Assembly: GCF_025466085.1 (NCBI RefSeq)
Contig: NZ_JANLOD010000078.1
Span: 124,001-188,000 of the forward strand
Source: Pseudomonas sp. 14P_8.1_Bac3
GTDB taxonomy: Bacteria > Pseudomonadota > Gammaproteobacteria > Pseudomonadales > Pseudomonadaceae
Length of the DNA stretch: 64,000 bases
Direction of reading: 5' to 3'
Each line of letters starts with the position of its first letter. Within the stretch, counting starts at the first letter, position 1. Below the pieces are notes generated by a model. That model searched no databases. It was not told the DNA's origin and saw only the letters and a list, made by a program, of their open reading frames with translations. A program made the position numbers and the translations under genes. Positions 1 through 10,533 of this stretch are shown here, one piece after another.

Positions 1-642
1 CAGCGTTGCACCACTCTGCGTCGCCTGATTGCGCATGAATCGGTCAAAGAAGAAATCGTCACCCGCCTGAAAGCCGCGTACTCCAAAGTGCGCATCGGCA
101 ACCCGCTGGAAGGCAACCTGATCGGCCCGCTGATCGACAAGCACAGCTTCGACAACATGCAGGACGCGCTGGAACAAGCCTTGAGCGAAGGCGGCCGTGT
201 ATTCGGCGGCGAGCGTCAACTGGAGGACAAATACCCGAACGCTTACTACGTGTCGCCGGCCATCGTCGAAATGCCGGAGCAAAGCGACGTGGTCTGCCAC
301 GAAACCTTCGCGCCGATTCTGTATGTGGTCGGTTACACCGACTTCGCCGACGCCCTGCGCCTGAACAACGCCGTGCCACAAGGCCTGTCCTCGTGCATCT
401 TTACTACCGACGTGCGTGAAGCCGAGCAGTTCATGTCGGATGTCGGCAGCGACTGCGGCATCGCCAACGTCAACATCGGCCCGAGCGGCGCGGAAATCGG
501 TGGCGCGTTTGGTGGCGAGAAAGAAACCGGCGGTGGCCGTGAATCGGGCTCCGATGCATGGCGCGGGTACATGCGTCGCCAGACCAACACCGTGAACTAT
601 TCGCTGGAGTTGCCGTTGGCGCAGGGCATCACGTTCGACTGA
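1..642 (+). CDS. amaB: aldehyde dehydrogenase AmaB, C-terminal part (partial at window edge)
   Basis: The window opens inside this gene; the last 213 codons and the stop remain. It is the C-terminal portion of an NAD(P)+-dependent aldehyde dehydrogenase. The third visible residue is the catalytic cysteine (QRCTT). The family motif ETFAPI follows at about visible residues 101-106, and a glycine-rich FGG-K-TGGGRE stretch lies near the end. In P. putida, AmaB oxidises the semialdehyde (piperideine-6-carboxylate) formed from L-pipecolate to 2-aminoadipate in lysine breakdown. The specific assignment rests on the sequence type and on the amaA-like oxidase directly downstream. Other aldehyde dehydrogenases of the ALDH7 group would look similar in this portion. 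Confidence 0.85.
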   Translation, partial: QRCTTLRRLIAHESVKEEIVTRLKAAYSKVRIGNPLEGNLIGPLIDKHSFDNMQDALEQALSEGGRVFGGERQLEDKYPNAYYVSPAIVEMPEQSDVVCHETFAPILYVVGYTDFADALRLNNAVPQGLSSCIFTTDVREAEQFMSDVGSDCGIANVNIGPSGAEIGGAFGGEKETGGGRESGSDAWRGYMRRQTNTVNYSLELPLAQGITFD

Positions 643-659
643 GTCAAATGCGGTCCCCT

Positions 660-746
660 GTGGGAGCGGGCTTGCTCGCGAAGGCGGTTAATCAGTCACA
701 TTGATGCTGGATGTGCCGACGCATTCGCGAGCAAGCCCGCTCCCAC
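660..746. repeat. REPIN: inverted pair of REP elements
   Basis: The arm GTGGGAGCGGGCTTGCTCGC (followed by GAA) at 660-682 is matched by its exact reverse complement at 724-746, with a 41-nt loop. It lies between amaB and amaA, so an amaB transcript would carry the hairpin. Confidence 0.9.
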
Positions 747-789
747 ACTGATGTGTGTGGATTGGTTAGGTTTCTGCTGGAGTCTGGCA

Positions 790-2073
790 ATGCCGTTACG
801 CGAAGAGTGTCTGTGGGAAAAACTGACGCCGCAAAGGCCCGATAACGCGGCGCTCAAGGGCGAAGTAACGGTCGATGTCTGCATCATCGGCGCCGGTTTT
901 ACCGGTCTGTCGGCGGCGGTGCATTTGCTGGAACAAGGCAAGACCGTCTGTGTGCTGGAAGCCCATCGCGCCGGTCACGGCGGCTCGGGGCGCAACGTCG
1001 GGCTGGTCAATGCCGGGATGTGGATTGCGCCGGATGACATCGAAGCCGGGTTCGGCGAAGCGGTGGGGAGTCAGCTGAACCGTATGCTGGGGGCGGCGCC
1101 ATCGCTGGTGTTCAGCCTGGTGGACAAATACAACATCGATTGCCAGTTGCGCCGCGAAGGCACCCTTCACATGGCGCATAACGCCCGTGGCGAAGCGGAT
1201 CTGCGCAGTCGTGAAGAACAATGGAAACGTCGCGGTGCACCGGTCGAACTGCTGACCGGCCAGGCCTGCGAGCAAGCGACGGGCACGACCAAAATTGCCG
1301 CAGCCCTGCTCGACCGGCGTGCCGGCACGATCAACCCGATGGCCTACACCACGGGCCTGGCCAAGGCGGCCATCGGCCTCGGCGGCCAGCTGTTCGACCA
1401 TTCCCCGGTAACCCGGCTCGAACGTCAGGGCCAGCGCTGGTCGGTGCAGACGGCGCAAGGCTCAGTGCTCGCTGAGCAGGTGGTCATCGCCTCCAATGCC
1501 TATACCGAAGGCGACTGGACCGAACTGCGGCGCAACTTCTTTCCTGGCTATTACTATCAGGTGGCCTCCGTGCCGCTCACCGATGAGGCTGCGCAGCGAA
1601 TTCTTCCGGGCGGCCAGGGCTCCTGGGACACCCGTCAAGTGCTCAGCAGCATTCGTCGCGACAAGGACGGCCGCTTGTTGCTGGGCAGCCTTGGTAATGG
1701 CAATCAGAAACCGGCTTGGTTCCTCAAGGCCTGGGCCGACCGGGTTCAGCAGCACTATTTTCCGTACCTGAAACCGGTGGAGTGGGAATGCACCTGGACC
1801 GGTTGCATCGCCTTCACCCCCGATCATTTGATGCGCCTGTTCGAGCCGGCGCCCGGTTTGGTGGCAGTCACCGGATACAACGGTCGGGGTGTGACCACGG
1901 GAACGGTGGTCGGCAAGGCTTTTGCCGACTATTTGTGTAACGGAAATCCTCAGGCGCTGCCGATTCCTTTCGCGCCCATGCAGCCAGTGCCAGGGGCGGG
2001 ATTGCGCAGTTGTCTATACGAGGCAGGGTTCTCGCTGTATCACGCAGGCCAGTGCTTGCGCATCGTGATTTGA
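790..2073 (+). CDS. amaA: FAD-dependent L-pipecolate oxidase (AmaA-like)
   Basis: A 427-residue flavoprotein of the D-amino-acid-oxidase/glycine-oxidase fold. The dinucleotide-binding GAGFTG is at residues 34-39, the ribose-binding acidic residue follows in LEAHR near residue 57, and a second FAD contact region HGGSGRNVG lies near residues 63-71. In P. putida, AmaA oxidises L-pipecolate to piperideine-6-carboxylate, the substrate of AmaB, and the two genes are neighbours there as here. The ATG at 790 was chosen because a GGAG lies 7 nt upstream and the protein then starts a few residues before the FAD fold. An in-frame ATG at 751 would translate from the edge of the REPIN and is unlikely. A different amino-acid oxidase specificity cannot be excluded. 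Confidence 0.82.
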   Translation: MPLREECLWEKLTPQRPDNAALKGEVTVDVCIIGAGFTGLSAAVHLLEQGKTVCVLEAHRAGHGGSGRNVGLVNAGMWIAPDDIEAGFGEAVGSQLNRMLGAAPSLVFSLVDKYNIDCQLRREGTLHMAHNARGEADLRSREEQWKRRGAPVELLTGQACEQATGTTKIAAALLDRRAGTINPMAYTTGLAKAAIGLGGQLFDHSPVTRLERQGQRWSVQTAQGSVLAEQVVIASNAYTEGDWTELRRNFFPGYYYQVASVPLTDEAAQRILPGGQGSWDTRQVLSSIRRDKDGRLLLGSLGNGNQKPAWFLKAWADRVQQHYFPYLKPVEWECTWTGCIAFTPDHLMRLFEPAPGLVAVTGYNGRGVTTGTVVGKAFADYLCNGNPQALPIPFAPMQPVPGAGLRSCLYEAGFSLYHAGQCLRIVI

Positions 2074-2150
2074 TTGTTGAAATATGTTGCGGAAAGCGGC
2101 GCTTTTCGGCATAGCGACTAGCCTGTAATGGTGCGGGTTGTAGCAGTACC

Positions 2151-2246
2151 GCACCACCGGTGTGCACTTCGGTGACGCACGTTGTTACAGGCTGGTTGCA
2201 CGTCGTTTGGCGCTGCGGTTGCAATGATGGCGCACGAGGGTTGCGC
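2151..2246. promoter_or_regulatory. possible NtrC-like dyads upstream of braC
   Basis: Two dyads fit GCAC-N7-GTGC. GCACCACCGGTGTGC at 2151-2165 has perfect outer tetrads, and GCACGAGGGTTGCGC at 2232-2246 has one mismatch. They lie about 120-215 bp upstream of the braC sigma-54 element, a usual distance for an enhancer-binding protein. The 2074-2436 gap holds nothing else that could be identified apart from an A/T-rich stretch at 2310-2363. This is weaker than the urea promoters because the two sites are 81 bp apart and not obviously phased. Confidence 0.35.
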
Positions 2247-2364
2247 CTTTGAAAATAAATGGTTTTACCTTCCGCGGTTTAGACGGTTGCACACCCAATG
2301 AAAATGGGATCGAAACGGTCAAAATAACAATAAAGCAGCGACTTTTTTAAGAATAAAAAACCGA

Positions 2365-2380
2365 TGGCACGGCCCTTGCT
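2365..2380 (+). promoter_or_regulatory. sigma-54 promoter (-24/-12) of braC
   Basis: TGGCACGGCCCTTGCT is a complete match to the RpoN consensus TGGCAC-N5-TTGCT, with GG and GC 10 nt apart. Transcription would begin near 2391, about 45 nt before the braC start. This argues against the in-frame ATG at 2392 as the translation start. Confidence 0.85.
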
Positions 2381-2436
2381 CTGAGCATTCAGTGAAGTCG
2401 CAGTGCCAACTAAAAAAAACCTTGGAGCACCACCTC

Positions 2437-3570
2437 ATGTCCCAGACGTTTTACAAAAAAGGCTTTTTGGCCCTCGCAGTGGCAACTGCGCTGGGTGTTT
2501 CTGCGTTTGCACAGGCTGACGTAAAAATCGGTGTGGCGGGTCCGATGACAGGCGCCAACGCGGCATTTGGCGAGCAGTACATGAAGGGTGCACAAGCTGC
2601 AGCCGACGCGGTGAACGCAGCGGGCGGCGTGAACGGGGAAAAAATCGTACTGGTCAAGGGCGATGACGCCTGCGAACCGAAACAGGCTGTGACGGTCGCC
2701 AAGGACCTGAGCAACCAGAAAGTCGCGGGTGTGGTGGGTCACTTCTGCTCCTCGTCGACCATCCCAGCCTCCGAGATCTACGACGAAGCAGGCATCATCG
2801 CCATCACGCCTGGCTCGACCAACCCACAAGTCACCGAACGCGGCCTGAGCGCCATGTTCCGCATGTGCGGTCGTGATGACCAGCAGGGCATCGTGGCCGG
2901 CGACTACATCGTGGACGTTCTCAAAGGCAAGAAAGTCGCGGTCATCCACGACAAGGACACCTACGGCCAGGGTCTGGCTGATGCCACCAAGGCGCAGTTG
3001 ATCAAACGTGGCGTGACCCCGGTCATCTACGAAGGCCTGACCCGTGGCGAAAAAGACTTTAGCGCCCTGGTCACCAAGATCCGTGCGGCTGGCGCCGATG
3101 TCGTCTACTTCGGCGGTCTGCACCCGGAGGCTGGCCCACTGGTCAAACAACTGCGTACCGAAGGCCTGAAAGACGTGAAATTCATGTCTGATGACGGCAT
3201 CGTGACCGACGAACTGGTCACCACCGCTGGCGGCCCGCAATACGTCGACGGCGTGCTGATGACGTTCGGCGCCGACCCGCGCCTGCTGCCTGACAGCAAA
3301 ACCGTGGTAGATGCGTTCCGTAAGGCCGGCACCGAGCCAGAAGGCTACACCTTGTACGCCTATGCCTCGGTTCAGACCCTGGCTGCAGCCTTCAACGGCG
3401 CCAAGTCGAACAAAGGCGAAGACGCTGCTGCGTGGCTGAAGAAAAACCCGGTTAAGACCGTCATGGGCGAGAAAACCTGGGACAGCAAGGGCGACCTGAA
3501 AATCTCCGACTACGTGGTTTATCAGTGGGACAAGGATGGCAAATACCACCAACTGGAAAAACAGAAGTGA
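2437..3570 (+). CDS. braC: branched-chain amino acid-binding periplasmic protein BraC
   Basis: A 377-residue periplasmic binding protein of the LIV-BP family, close to the 373 residues of P. aeruginosa BraC. Residues 1-27 form a signal peptide ending AFAQA, and the mature protein begins DVKIG. C79 and C104 (CEPKQ and GHFCSSST) match the conserved disulfide, and GHFCSSSTIPASEI lines the ligand site. It binds Leu/Ile/Val and related amino acids and delivers them to BraDE/BraFG. The start follows GGAG and fits the sigma-54 transcription start. It is the first gene of braCDEFG and is separated from braD by 170 bp containing a hairpin. Confidence 0.93.
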   Translation: MSQTFYKKGFLALAVATALGVSAFAQADVKIGVAGPMTGANAAFGEQYMKGAQAAADAVNAAGGVNGEKIVLVKGDDACEPKQAVTVAKDLSNQKVAGVVGHFCSSSTIPASEIYDEAGIIAITPGSTNPQVTERGLSAMFRMCGRDDQQGIVAGDYIVDVLKGKKVAVIHDKDTYGQGLADATKAQLIKRGVTPVIYEGLTRGEKDFSALVTKIRAAGADVVYFGGLHPEAGPLVKQLRTEGLKDVKFMSDDGIVTDELVTTAGGPQYVDGVLMTFGADPRLLPDSKTVVDAFRKAGTEPEGYTLYAYASVQTLAAAFNGAKSNKGEDAAAWLKKNPVKTVMGEKTWDSKGDLKISDYVVYQWDKDGKYHQLEKQK

Positions 3571-3585
3571 TATGACCTGCTGATC

Positions 3586-3608
3586 GCCCGGCGCCTTGCG
3601 CGCCGGGC
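3586..3608 (+). other. intercistronic stem-loop between braC and braD
   Basis: GCCCGGCGC at 3586-3594 pairs with a matching GC-rich arm at 3598-3608 across a 3-nt loop. No T-run follows, so it is not a classic terminator. It begins 15 nt after the braC stop and could stabilise the braC mRNA or partly attenuate transcription into braDEFG, which would give more binding protein than permease. Confidence 0.6.
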
Positions 3609-3740
3609 AATCCTAGAACATGTCCGTGCAGTACCTGTCTTTTCTCGTAGAGCTGCACACAACCGTGTTGCGCGGGTGGCTGAACCCCGGTCCGTTGCAT
3701 CTGGCTTCTGTGCAGTCTCTCAAATGCGTGAGATTGCGTT

Positions 3741-4655
<915 letters not shown>

Positions 4656-4658
4656 GCG

Positions 4659-5938
4659 ATGTCTTCAACCACTAAAAAAACCATTGATCTCAAAAGAAGC
4701 CTGGTTGACGCGATTCTTGCCGGTCTGGTCGCCCTGATCGTGTTCGGCCCGATTGTCGGCGTAGTCCTCGACGGCTACGGCTTCAATCTGGAAACCACCC
4801 GCGTGGCGTGGATCGTCGCCATCGTCATGGCGGGCCGTTTTGCCCTGAGCCTGTTCCTGCAAACGCCCAAGGGCCTGAAGATCCTTGAAGGCTTCGAAAG
4901 TACCGGCTCCGGGGTGCATGTCCTGCCGCCCGACTACAAATCCCGGCTGCGCTGGATCATCCCGCTGATGATCGTCATTGCCGTGGTGTTCCCGTTCTTT
5001 TCCAACTCCTACCTGCTGGGCGTGGTCATCCTCGGGCTGATCTATGTGCTGCTCGGTCTTGGCCTGAACATCGTAGTCGGCCTGGCTGGCCTGCTGGACC
5101 TCGGTTACGTGGCGTTCTACGCCATCGGCGCCTATGGGCTGGCGCTCGGGTATCAGTACCTCGGACTGGGTTTCTGGACGGTGCTGCCACTGGCGGCAAT
5201 CACCGCCGGGCTGGCCGGCTGCATCCTCGGTTTCCCGGTGTTGCGCCTGCACGGTGACTACCTGGCGATCGTGACCCTCGGGTTTGGTGAAATCATCCGG
5301 CTGGTCCTCAATAACTGGTTGAGCCTGACCGGTGGTCCTAACGGCATGCCAGCGCCGCTGCCGACGTTCTTCGGCCTCGAGTTCGGCAAGCGGGCGAAGG
5401 ACGGCGGTGTTCCATTCCATGAGTTCTTCGGCATCGCCTACAACCCGGACGTGAAGTATTACTTCATCTACGCGGTGTTGTTCCTGGTGGTCCTGGCCGT
5501 GCTGTACATCAAGCATCGCCTGGTCAAGATGCCGGTCGGCCGCGCCTGGGAAGCCCTGCGTGAAGACGAAATCGCCTGCCGCTCCATGGGCTTGAACCAC
5601 GTCCTGGTCAAGCTTTCGGCGTTCACCATTGGTGCATCGACCGCCGGTTTGGCCGGTGTGTTCTTCGCCACGTACCAGGGGTTCGTCAATCCGACCTCGT
5701 TCACCTTCTTCGAATCGGCCCTGATCCTCGCCATTGTGGTACTCGGCGGCATGGGTTCGACCATCGGCGTGGTCATCGCAGCCTTCGTGCTGACCGTGGC
5801 CCCGGAACTGCTGCGTGGCTTTGCGGAATACCGCGTGCTGCTGTTCGGCATCCTGATGGTGTTGATGATGATCTGGCGACCGCGCGGCCTGATTCGGATC
5901 AGCCGCACCGGTGTGACGCCGCGTAAAGGAGTAGCGCC

Positions 5939-5942
<4 letters not shown>
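4659..5942 (+). CDS. braE: branched-chain amino acid ABC transporter permease BraE
   Basis: A 427-residue LivM-type permease, slightly longer than the 417 residues known for P. aeruginosa BraE. The first ~100 residues hold two hydrophobic segments and a polar linker. The conserved permease core begins near residue 108 and contains VVGLAGLLDLGYVAFYAIGA; the coupling segment GRAWEALREDEIACRSMG lies near residues 293-310. It partners BraD. The last codons overlap braF by four bases (ATGA), so the subunits are translationally coupled. Confidence 0.93.
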
Positions 5943-6810
<868 letters not shown>

Positions 6811-6814
<4 letters not shown>

Positions 6815-7527
6815 GTCAACCCATCCTCGAACTGAAGGATCTGGACGTGTTCTACGGGCCGATCCAGGCCCTGAAAAAAGTCTCGCTGCACATCAACGAA
6901 GGGGAAACCGTCAGCCTGATCGGCTCCAACGGTGCCGGCAAGTCGACCCTGCTGATGTCGATCTTCGGTCAGCCGCGGGCAGCGGGCGGGCAGATTATCT
7001 ATCAGGGGGTGAACATCACCCAAAAGTCCTCGCACTACATCGCCTCCAACGGCATTGCGCAGTCGCCGGAAGGGCGGCGGGTTTTCCCCGACATGACTGT
7101 CGAGGAAAACCTGTTGATGGGCACCATTCCGATCGGTGACAAGTACGCCAAGGAAGACATGCAACGCATGTTCACGCTGTTTCCGCGGCTTGAAGAGCGG
7201 CGCAATCAGCGGGCCATGACCATGTCGGGTGGCGAACAGCAAATGCTTGCCATCGCCCGTGCGCTGATGAGCCGGCCGAAACTGCTGTTGCTCGATGAGC
7301 CGAGCCTGGGGTTGGCGCCGATTGTGGTGAAGCAGATCTTCGCCACCCTGCGTGAACTGGCAAAAACCGGCATGACTATCTTCCTGGTCGAGCAGAACGC
7401 CAACCATGCGCTGAAGTTGTCGGACCGCGCGTACGTGATGGTCAACGGCGAGATTCGTCTGACTGGCACTGGCAAGGAGCTGCTGGTGAACGAGGAAGTG
7501 CGTAACGCCTATCTTGGCGGGCATTGA
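6811..7527 (+). CDS. braG: branched-chain amino acid ABC transporter ATP-binding protein BraG
   Basis: A 238-residue LivF-type ATPase with Walker A GSNGAGKST, the Q-loop region AQSPEGRRVFP, the signature MSGGEQQMLAIARAL, Walker B LLLLDEP and the switch region VEQNANHA. Length and order fit the last gene of a LIV operon. It forms a heterodimer with BraF. The start overlaps the braF stop (ATGA). A strong intrinsic terminator begins 18 nt after its stop and ends the operon. Confidence 0.94.
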
Positions 7528-7545
7528 GTTCGTCGCTGTAACGAG

Positions 7546-7578
7546 AAAGCCCCGGCGCGCAAACGCCGGGGCTTTTTT
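7546..7578 (+). terminator. rho-independent terminator of the bra operon
   Basis: A GC-rich stem (GCCCCGGCG pairing with CGCCGGGGC, short loop) is preceded by A residues and followed by six T residues. Confidence 0.93.
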
Positions 7579-7602
7579 ACACCCAGAATTCACCCAAATT
7601 CC

Positions 7603-7627
7603 CTGTAGGAGCGAGCTCGCTCGCGAT
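7603..7627. repeat. single REP-type element (GGAGCGAGCTCGCTCGCGAT variant)
   Basis: CTGTAGGAGCGAGCTCGCTC followed by GCGAT is one arm of the CTGTAGGAGCGAGC class that occurs as a pair at 61222-61323. No partner arm was seen nearby. Confidence 0.6.
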
Positions 7628-7629
7628 AG

Positions 7630-8364
7630 CGGTGCTCCTGAAAAACCGACATTAATGTGCCGCCGCCATCGCCAGTAAGCGGGCTCTTACGAAGGGCAGG
7701 GGGTTCTCTTGGGAAATTGTGGAAAACAAATTTTCAAAGCTCTCAAAGCGCGACATAAAGCCGCTGCAAATAGTTGTTTTGTCACGGTTTTGACTTGTCC
7801 CCGTTTGCTGTGGAACTGGCTGTGAATAACGTGGGAGTAGCTGGCTGAGAGCCTTGTAAATCGTGGCTTGCAGAGATGTGGTTGTTTTTTGATCAGGCGT
7901 TTTTGCCAGGTCAAAGGCCGGTATTGTCAACCTTTTTATTAGTGAGGAAACCGTGTCGAAACGAGCGCGAACAGCCTGTGGATAAGTCTGTGATTAAACT
8001 CTGGAAAGACTCGGCTGAAGGCCGCAGCGACTGGCCTGGCGCCATCGTCGGTTCAACCGGTCAATCGTGCAAAATGCCTTGGGCTACACGGTGGCCACAC
8101 CAGGGTCAAGCGAAAAACTTTGTAAACTCCCCGCAAAGCCTTGTGCACAGCGGCTTGGCGAGTTTTCACTTGCCCCCGGAAACTGTGGACGTGCCTGTGG
8201 ATAACGTGCGCGTACATGGCTGCAAGCCAGGTGCGACAAAGCTTTCAATGGCTTGATCGTTTTTTGAGCAAGGAACGTGGTTGCCGCTAACCGCCGGTGC
8301 GGGCATGCTGCCAGCAGATTTTCTATTCCAATGGCTGTCCGTCAGCCGAAGCAAGGAGAACACG
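7630..8364. other. 785-bp gene-free stretch between braG and the SDR gene
   Basis: No open reading frame here looks coding. The short frames at 7652-7930 and 7876-8256 have no recognisable family and no good ribosome-binding site. The stretch has more TTTT/AAAA tracts than its neighbours. It contains two diverged 68-bp direct repeats and three DnaA-box-like nonamers, listed separately. Confidence 0.7.
7786..8228. repeat. diverged 68-bp direct repeats with DnaA-box-like nonamers
   Basis: Segment 7786-7853 aligns without gaps to 8161-8228; a hand count gives 51 of 68 identical positions, and the copies are 375 bp apart. Both contain CTGTG-ATAACGTG. The nonamer TGTGGATAA (reverse complement of the DnaA box TTATCCACA) is at 8196-8204 in the second copy and again at 7977-7985 between the copies. 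The first copy has TGTGAATAA at 7821-7829. What the repeats do is unknown. They could be members of a dispersed repeat family or protein-binding sites. Confidence 0.65.
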
Positions 8365-9126
8365 ATGTCCAACACCCTGTTTATTACCGGCGCGACGTCC
8401 GGTTTTGGTGAAGCCTGTGCCCGTCGTTTTGCCGAGGCTGGCTGGAAACTGGTGCTGACAGGCCGTCGTGAAGAGCGCCTCAATGCCCTGTGCGCCGAGT
8501 TGTCGAAGCAGACCGAGGTCCATGGCCTGGTGCTCGACGTGCGTGATCGCAAGGCCATGGAGGAGGCGGTCGGCAACCTGCCGCCATCCTTCGCCAAGCT
8601 GCGCGGGCTGATCAATAACGCCGGCCTAGCGCTCGGTGTGGACCCTGCGCCGAAGTGCGACCTCGACGATTGGGACACCATGGTCGACACCAACGTCAAA
8701 GGCCTGATGTACGCCACGCGTCTGCTGTTGCCGCGCCTGATTGCCCACGGCCGTGGCGCCGGCATCGTCAACCTCGGTTCCGTTGCCGGCAACTATCCGT
8801 ATCCGGGCAGCCACGTGTATGGCGCGACCAAGGCATTCGTCAAACAGTTCTCCCTGAACCTGCGCTGCGACCTGCAAGGCACGGGCGTGCGGGTCAGCAA
8901 CATCGAGCCGGGCCTGTGCGAAAGCGAGTTTTCGCTGGTGCGTTTCGGCGGTGACCAGGAGCGTTACAACAAGACTTACGCCGGTGCCGAGCCGATCCAG
9001 CCGCAAGACATCGCCGACACGATTTTCTGGGTGCTGAATGCGCCGGCGCACATCAACATCAACAGCCTGGAGCTGATGCCAGTGAGCCAGTCGTGGAGTG
9101 GGTTTGCGATCGAGCGCAAGGCGTAA
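8365..9126 (+). CDS. SDR-family NADP-dependent oxidoreductase (YdfG-like)
   Basis: A 253-residue classical short-chain dehydrogenase. The cofactor motif TGATSGFG is near residues 8-15, a basic GRREER after beta-2 suggests NADPH, NNAG is in the middle, and the catalytic Ser-Tyr-Lys set is visible in LGSVAGNYPYPGSHVYGATK. It resembles E. coli YdfG (3-hydroxy acid/serine dehydrogenase, 248 aa), but the substrate cannot be set from sequence alone. The start follows AAGGAG with good spacing; an in-frame ATG at 8281 lacks one. No operon partner is visible; the next gene is on the other strand. Confidence 0.85.
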   Translation: MSNTLFITGATSGFGEACARRFAEAGWKLVLTGRREERLNALCAELSKQTEVHGLVLDVRDRKAMEEAVGNLPPSFAKLRGLINNAGLALGVDPAPKCDLDDWDTMVDTNVKGLMYATRLLLPRLIAHGRGAGIVNLGSVAGNYPYPGSHVYGATKAFVKQFSLNLRCDLQGTGVRVSNIEPGLCESEFSLVRFGGDQERYNKTYAGAEPIQPQDIADTIFWVLNAPAHININSLELMPVSQSWSGFAIERKA

Positions 9127-9141
9127 GACCGCGTAACGGCT

Positions 9142-9207
9142 ATCGCCAGCAAGCTGGCTCCTACAGGTTCAGCGGCCTTGTAGGAGTCGGCTTGCCAGCG
9201 ATGGCGA
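9142..9207. repeat. REPIN, ATCGCCAGCAAGCTGGCTCC class
   Basis: The arm at 9142-9167 faces an imperfect inverse (GTAGGAGTCGGCTTGCCAGC) at 9180-9207. It lies between two convergent genes and could serve both transcripts as a 3' hairpin. Confidence 0.85.
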
Positions 9208-9215
9208 TGGGTCAG

Positions 9216-10343
9216 TCAACGAAGGTATTCGACCAGCCCGCGATAGCAGGTCGCCAAATGATACGGCGTGGTCGACGGCATATCCCGGCGGCTGACCTCA
9301 CCGTCCTCATCGCGACATTCATACCAGCCACCCGCATGCAGCGAACGCTGCTGCAGCGCCTGCAACTGTCGCAACACCGAGGCTTCGCTGTCCGGGCGCA
9401 AGGTCAATGCGCGCAAGTATTCTGCCTGAGCCCAGATCCGCTGCGTTGCGTCGCGAGAGCGGCCATCCAGGTCGAGCATCGCCTTCACGGCGCCCGTCTG
9501 CGGGTCGACGCCCAAGCGTTCGGTCAACGCAAAGGCGCGGTCCAGCGATGCGTGCAACGCCGAGCCGCGCAACAGGGGCGAGGATTCCAGCAGGAAATAC
9601 CACTCGAATTGATGCCCCGGCTCAAACCAGTTATCCACAGCACCCAACGGTTTTTCCATCAACACGCCGTGTTGCGGATCGACGAAGCGTTGCTGCATGG
9701 CTGTGCATAACTCGACGAGCGTGTGCTGCACGGTGATGTCTTCACGGGCCGCCAGCGTGGCGAGGAAGGCTTCGGCCAGGTGCATCAGCGGATTCTGCAG
9801 GGGCCCGCTGTCCAGCGACGACCAGTCACGTTCGAGGCAGGCTTCATACAGGCCGTCGCCCGTGGCGAAACGCTGCGAAATCGTTTTCAACACATCGTCG
9901 AGTACCGACGCCACCCGCGGCTCGCGGACCTTGTCCCAGTAATGGGCGCAGGCGAACAGGATGAAGGCGTGGGTGTAGAGGTCCTTGCGCTGATCCAGCG
10001 GCGCGCCTTGTGCATCGATGCTGTAGAACCAGCCACCGTGCCGGGCGTCATGGAAATGTTTTTGCAGCGAATCGAACAGCGCGGCAGCGCGGTCTTCGGC
10101 GGCCGGTGTTTCTCCGATCAGGCTGGAAAACAGATACAGCTGTCGTGCGCAGGCCATGGCCCGGTAGCGTTGCGGTGGCAACGGCTGGTGTTCGGCGTCC
10201 AGCGCCTCGTAGGGCAGCGCCAGTTCGGCATTCCAGCCGGGGCCCTGCCAGAGCGGCACGATCACGTCCTGGAAATGCGCTTGCACCGTGGCAAACAGAG
10301 CGGTCAGTTCAGGCTGGGAGGCGGAGCGGGAAACAGGCGGCAT
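9216..10343 (-). CDS. AGE-family (N-acylglucosamine 2-epimerase-like) sugar epimerase/isomerase
   Basis: A 375-residue predicted (alpha/alpha)6-barrel protein of the N-acylglucosamine 2-epimerase superfamily. Supporting motifs are RYRAMACARQLYLFS, HGGWFYSID, KDLYTHAFILFACAHYW and, later, the paired helices GHQFEWYFLL and WAQAEYLRAL. The histidines in these motifs correspond to the catalytic positions of this superfamily. Bacterial members include aldose-ketose isomerases acting on mannose and cellobiose 2-epimerases; which one this is cannot be told here. No sugar genes are adjacent, so the pathway is open. It is convergent with the SDR gene. Confidence 0.72.
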   Translation of the reverse strand: MPPVSRSASQPELTALFATVQAHFQDVIVPLWQGPGWNAELALPYEALDAEHQPLPPQRYRAMACARQLYLFSSLIGETPAAEDRAAALFDSLQKHFHDARHGGWFYSIDAQGAPLDQRKDLYTHAFILFACAHYWDKVREPRVASVLDDVLKTISQRFATGDGLYEACLERDWSSLDSGPLQNPLMHLAEAFLATLAAREDITVQHTLVELCTAMQQRFVDPQHGVLMEKPLGAVDNWFEPGHQFEWYFLLESSPLLRGSALHASLDRAFALTERLGVDPQTGAVKAMLDLDGRSRDATQRIWAQAEYLRALTLRPDSEASVLRQLQALQQRSLHAGGWYECRDEDGEVSRRDMPSTTPYHLATCYRGLVEYLR

Positions 10344-10420
10344 TGGCTGGCGTCGTCACGGCAGGGTTGAATGCGCGACATGTTAGCAGGCCTGAGGCGT
10401 GTGTTGTCTGTCAGGCCGCC

Positions 10421-10510
10421 ATCGCGGGCAAGCCCGCTCCCACAGTGTCCAGTGTTGAATCCGGACTTGTGAGCGACACAAATCCCTGTGGGAGCGGGCT
10501 TGCCCGCGAT
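10421..10510. repeat. REPIN, ATCGCGGGCAAGCCCGCTCC class
   Basis: Arms at 10421-10444 and 10487-10510 are exact inverse complements around a 42-nt loop. It follows the end of ureJ on the minus strand. Confidence 0.9.
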
Positions 10511-10533
10511 GAGTGCGGCCCGGACGCTGAAGA

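Noticed and set aside
7786..8228. Chromosomal origin of replication
   Set aside because: DnaA-box-like nonamers are present, but dnaA, dnaN, rpmH or gidA are not nearby and no classical AT-rich unwinding element was recognised.
7876..8256. Open frames in the braG-SDR gap as possible genes
   Set aside because: No family resemblance, no ribosome site, and they overlap the diverged repeats; composition is not codon-like.
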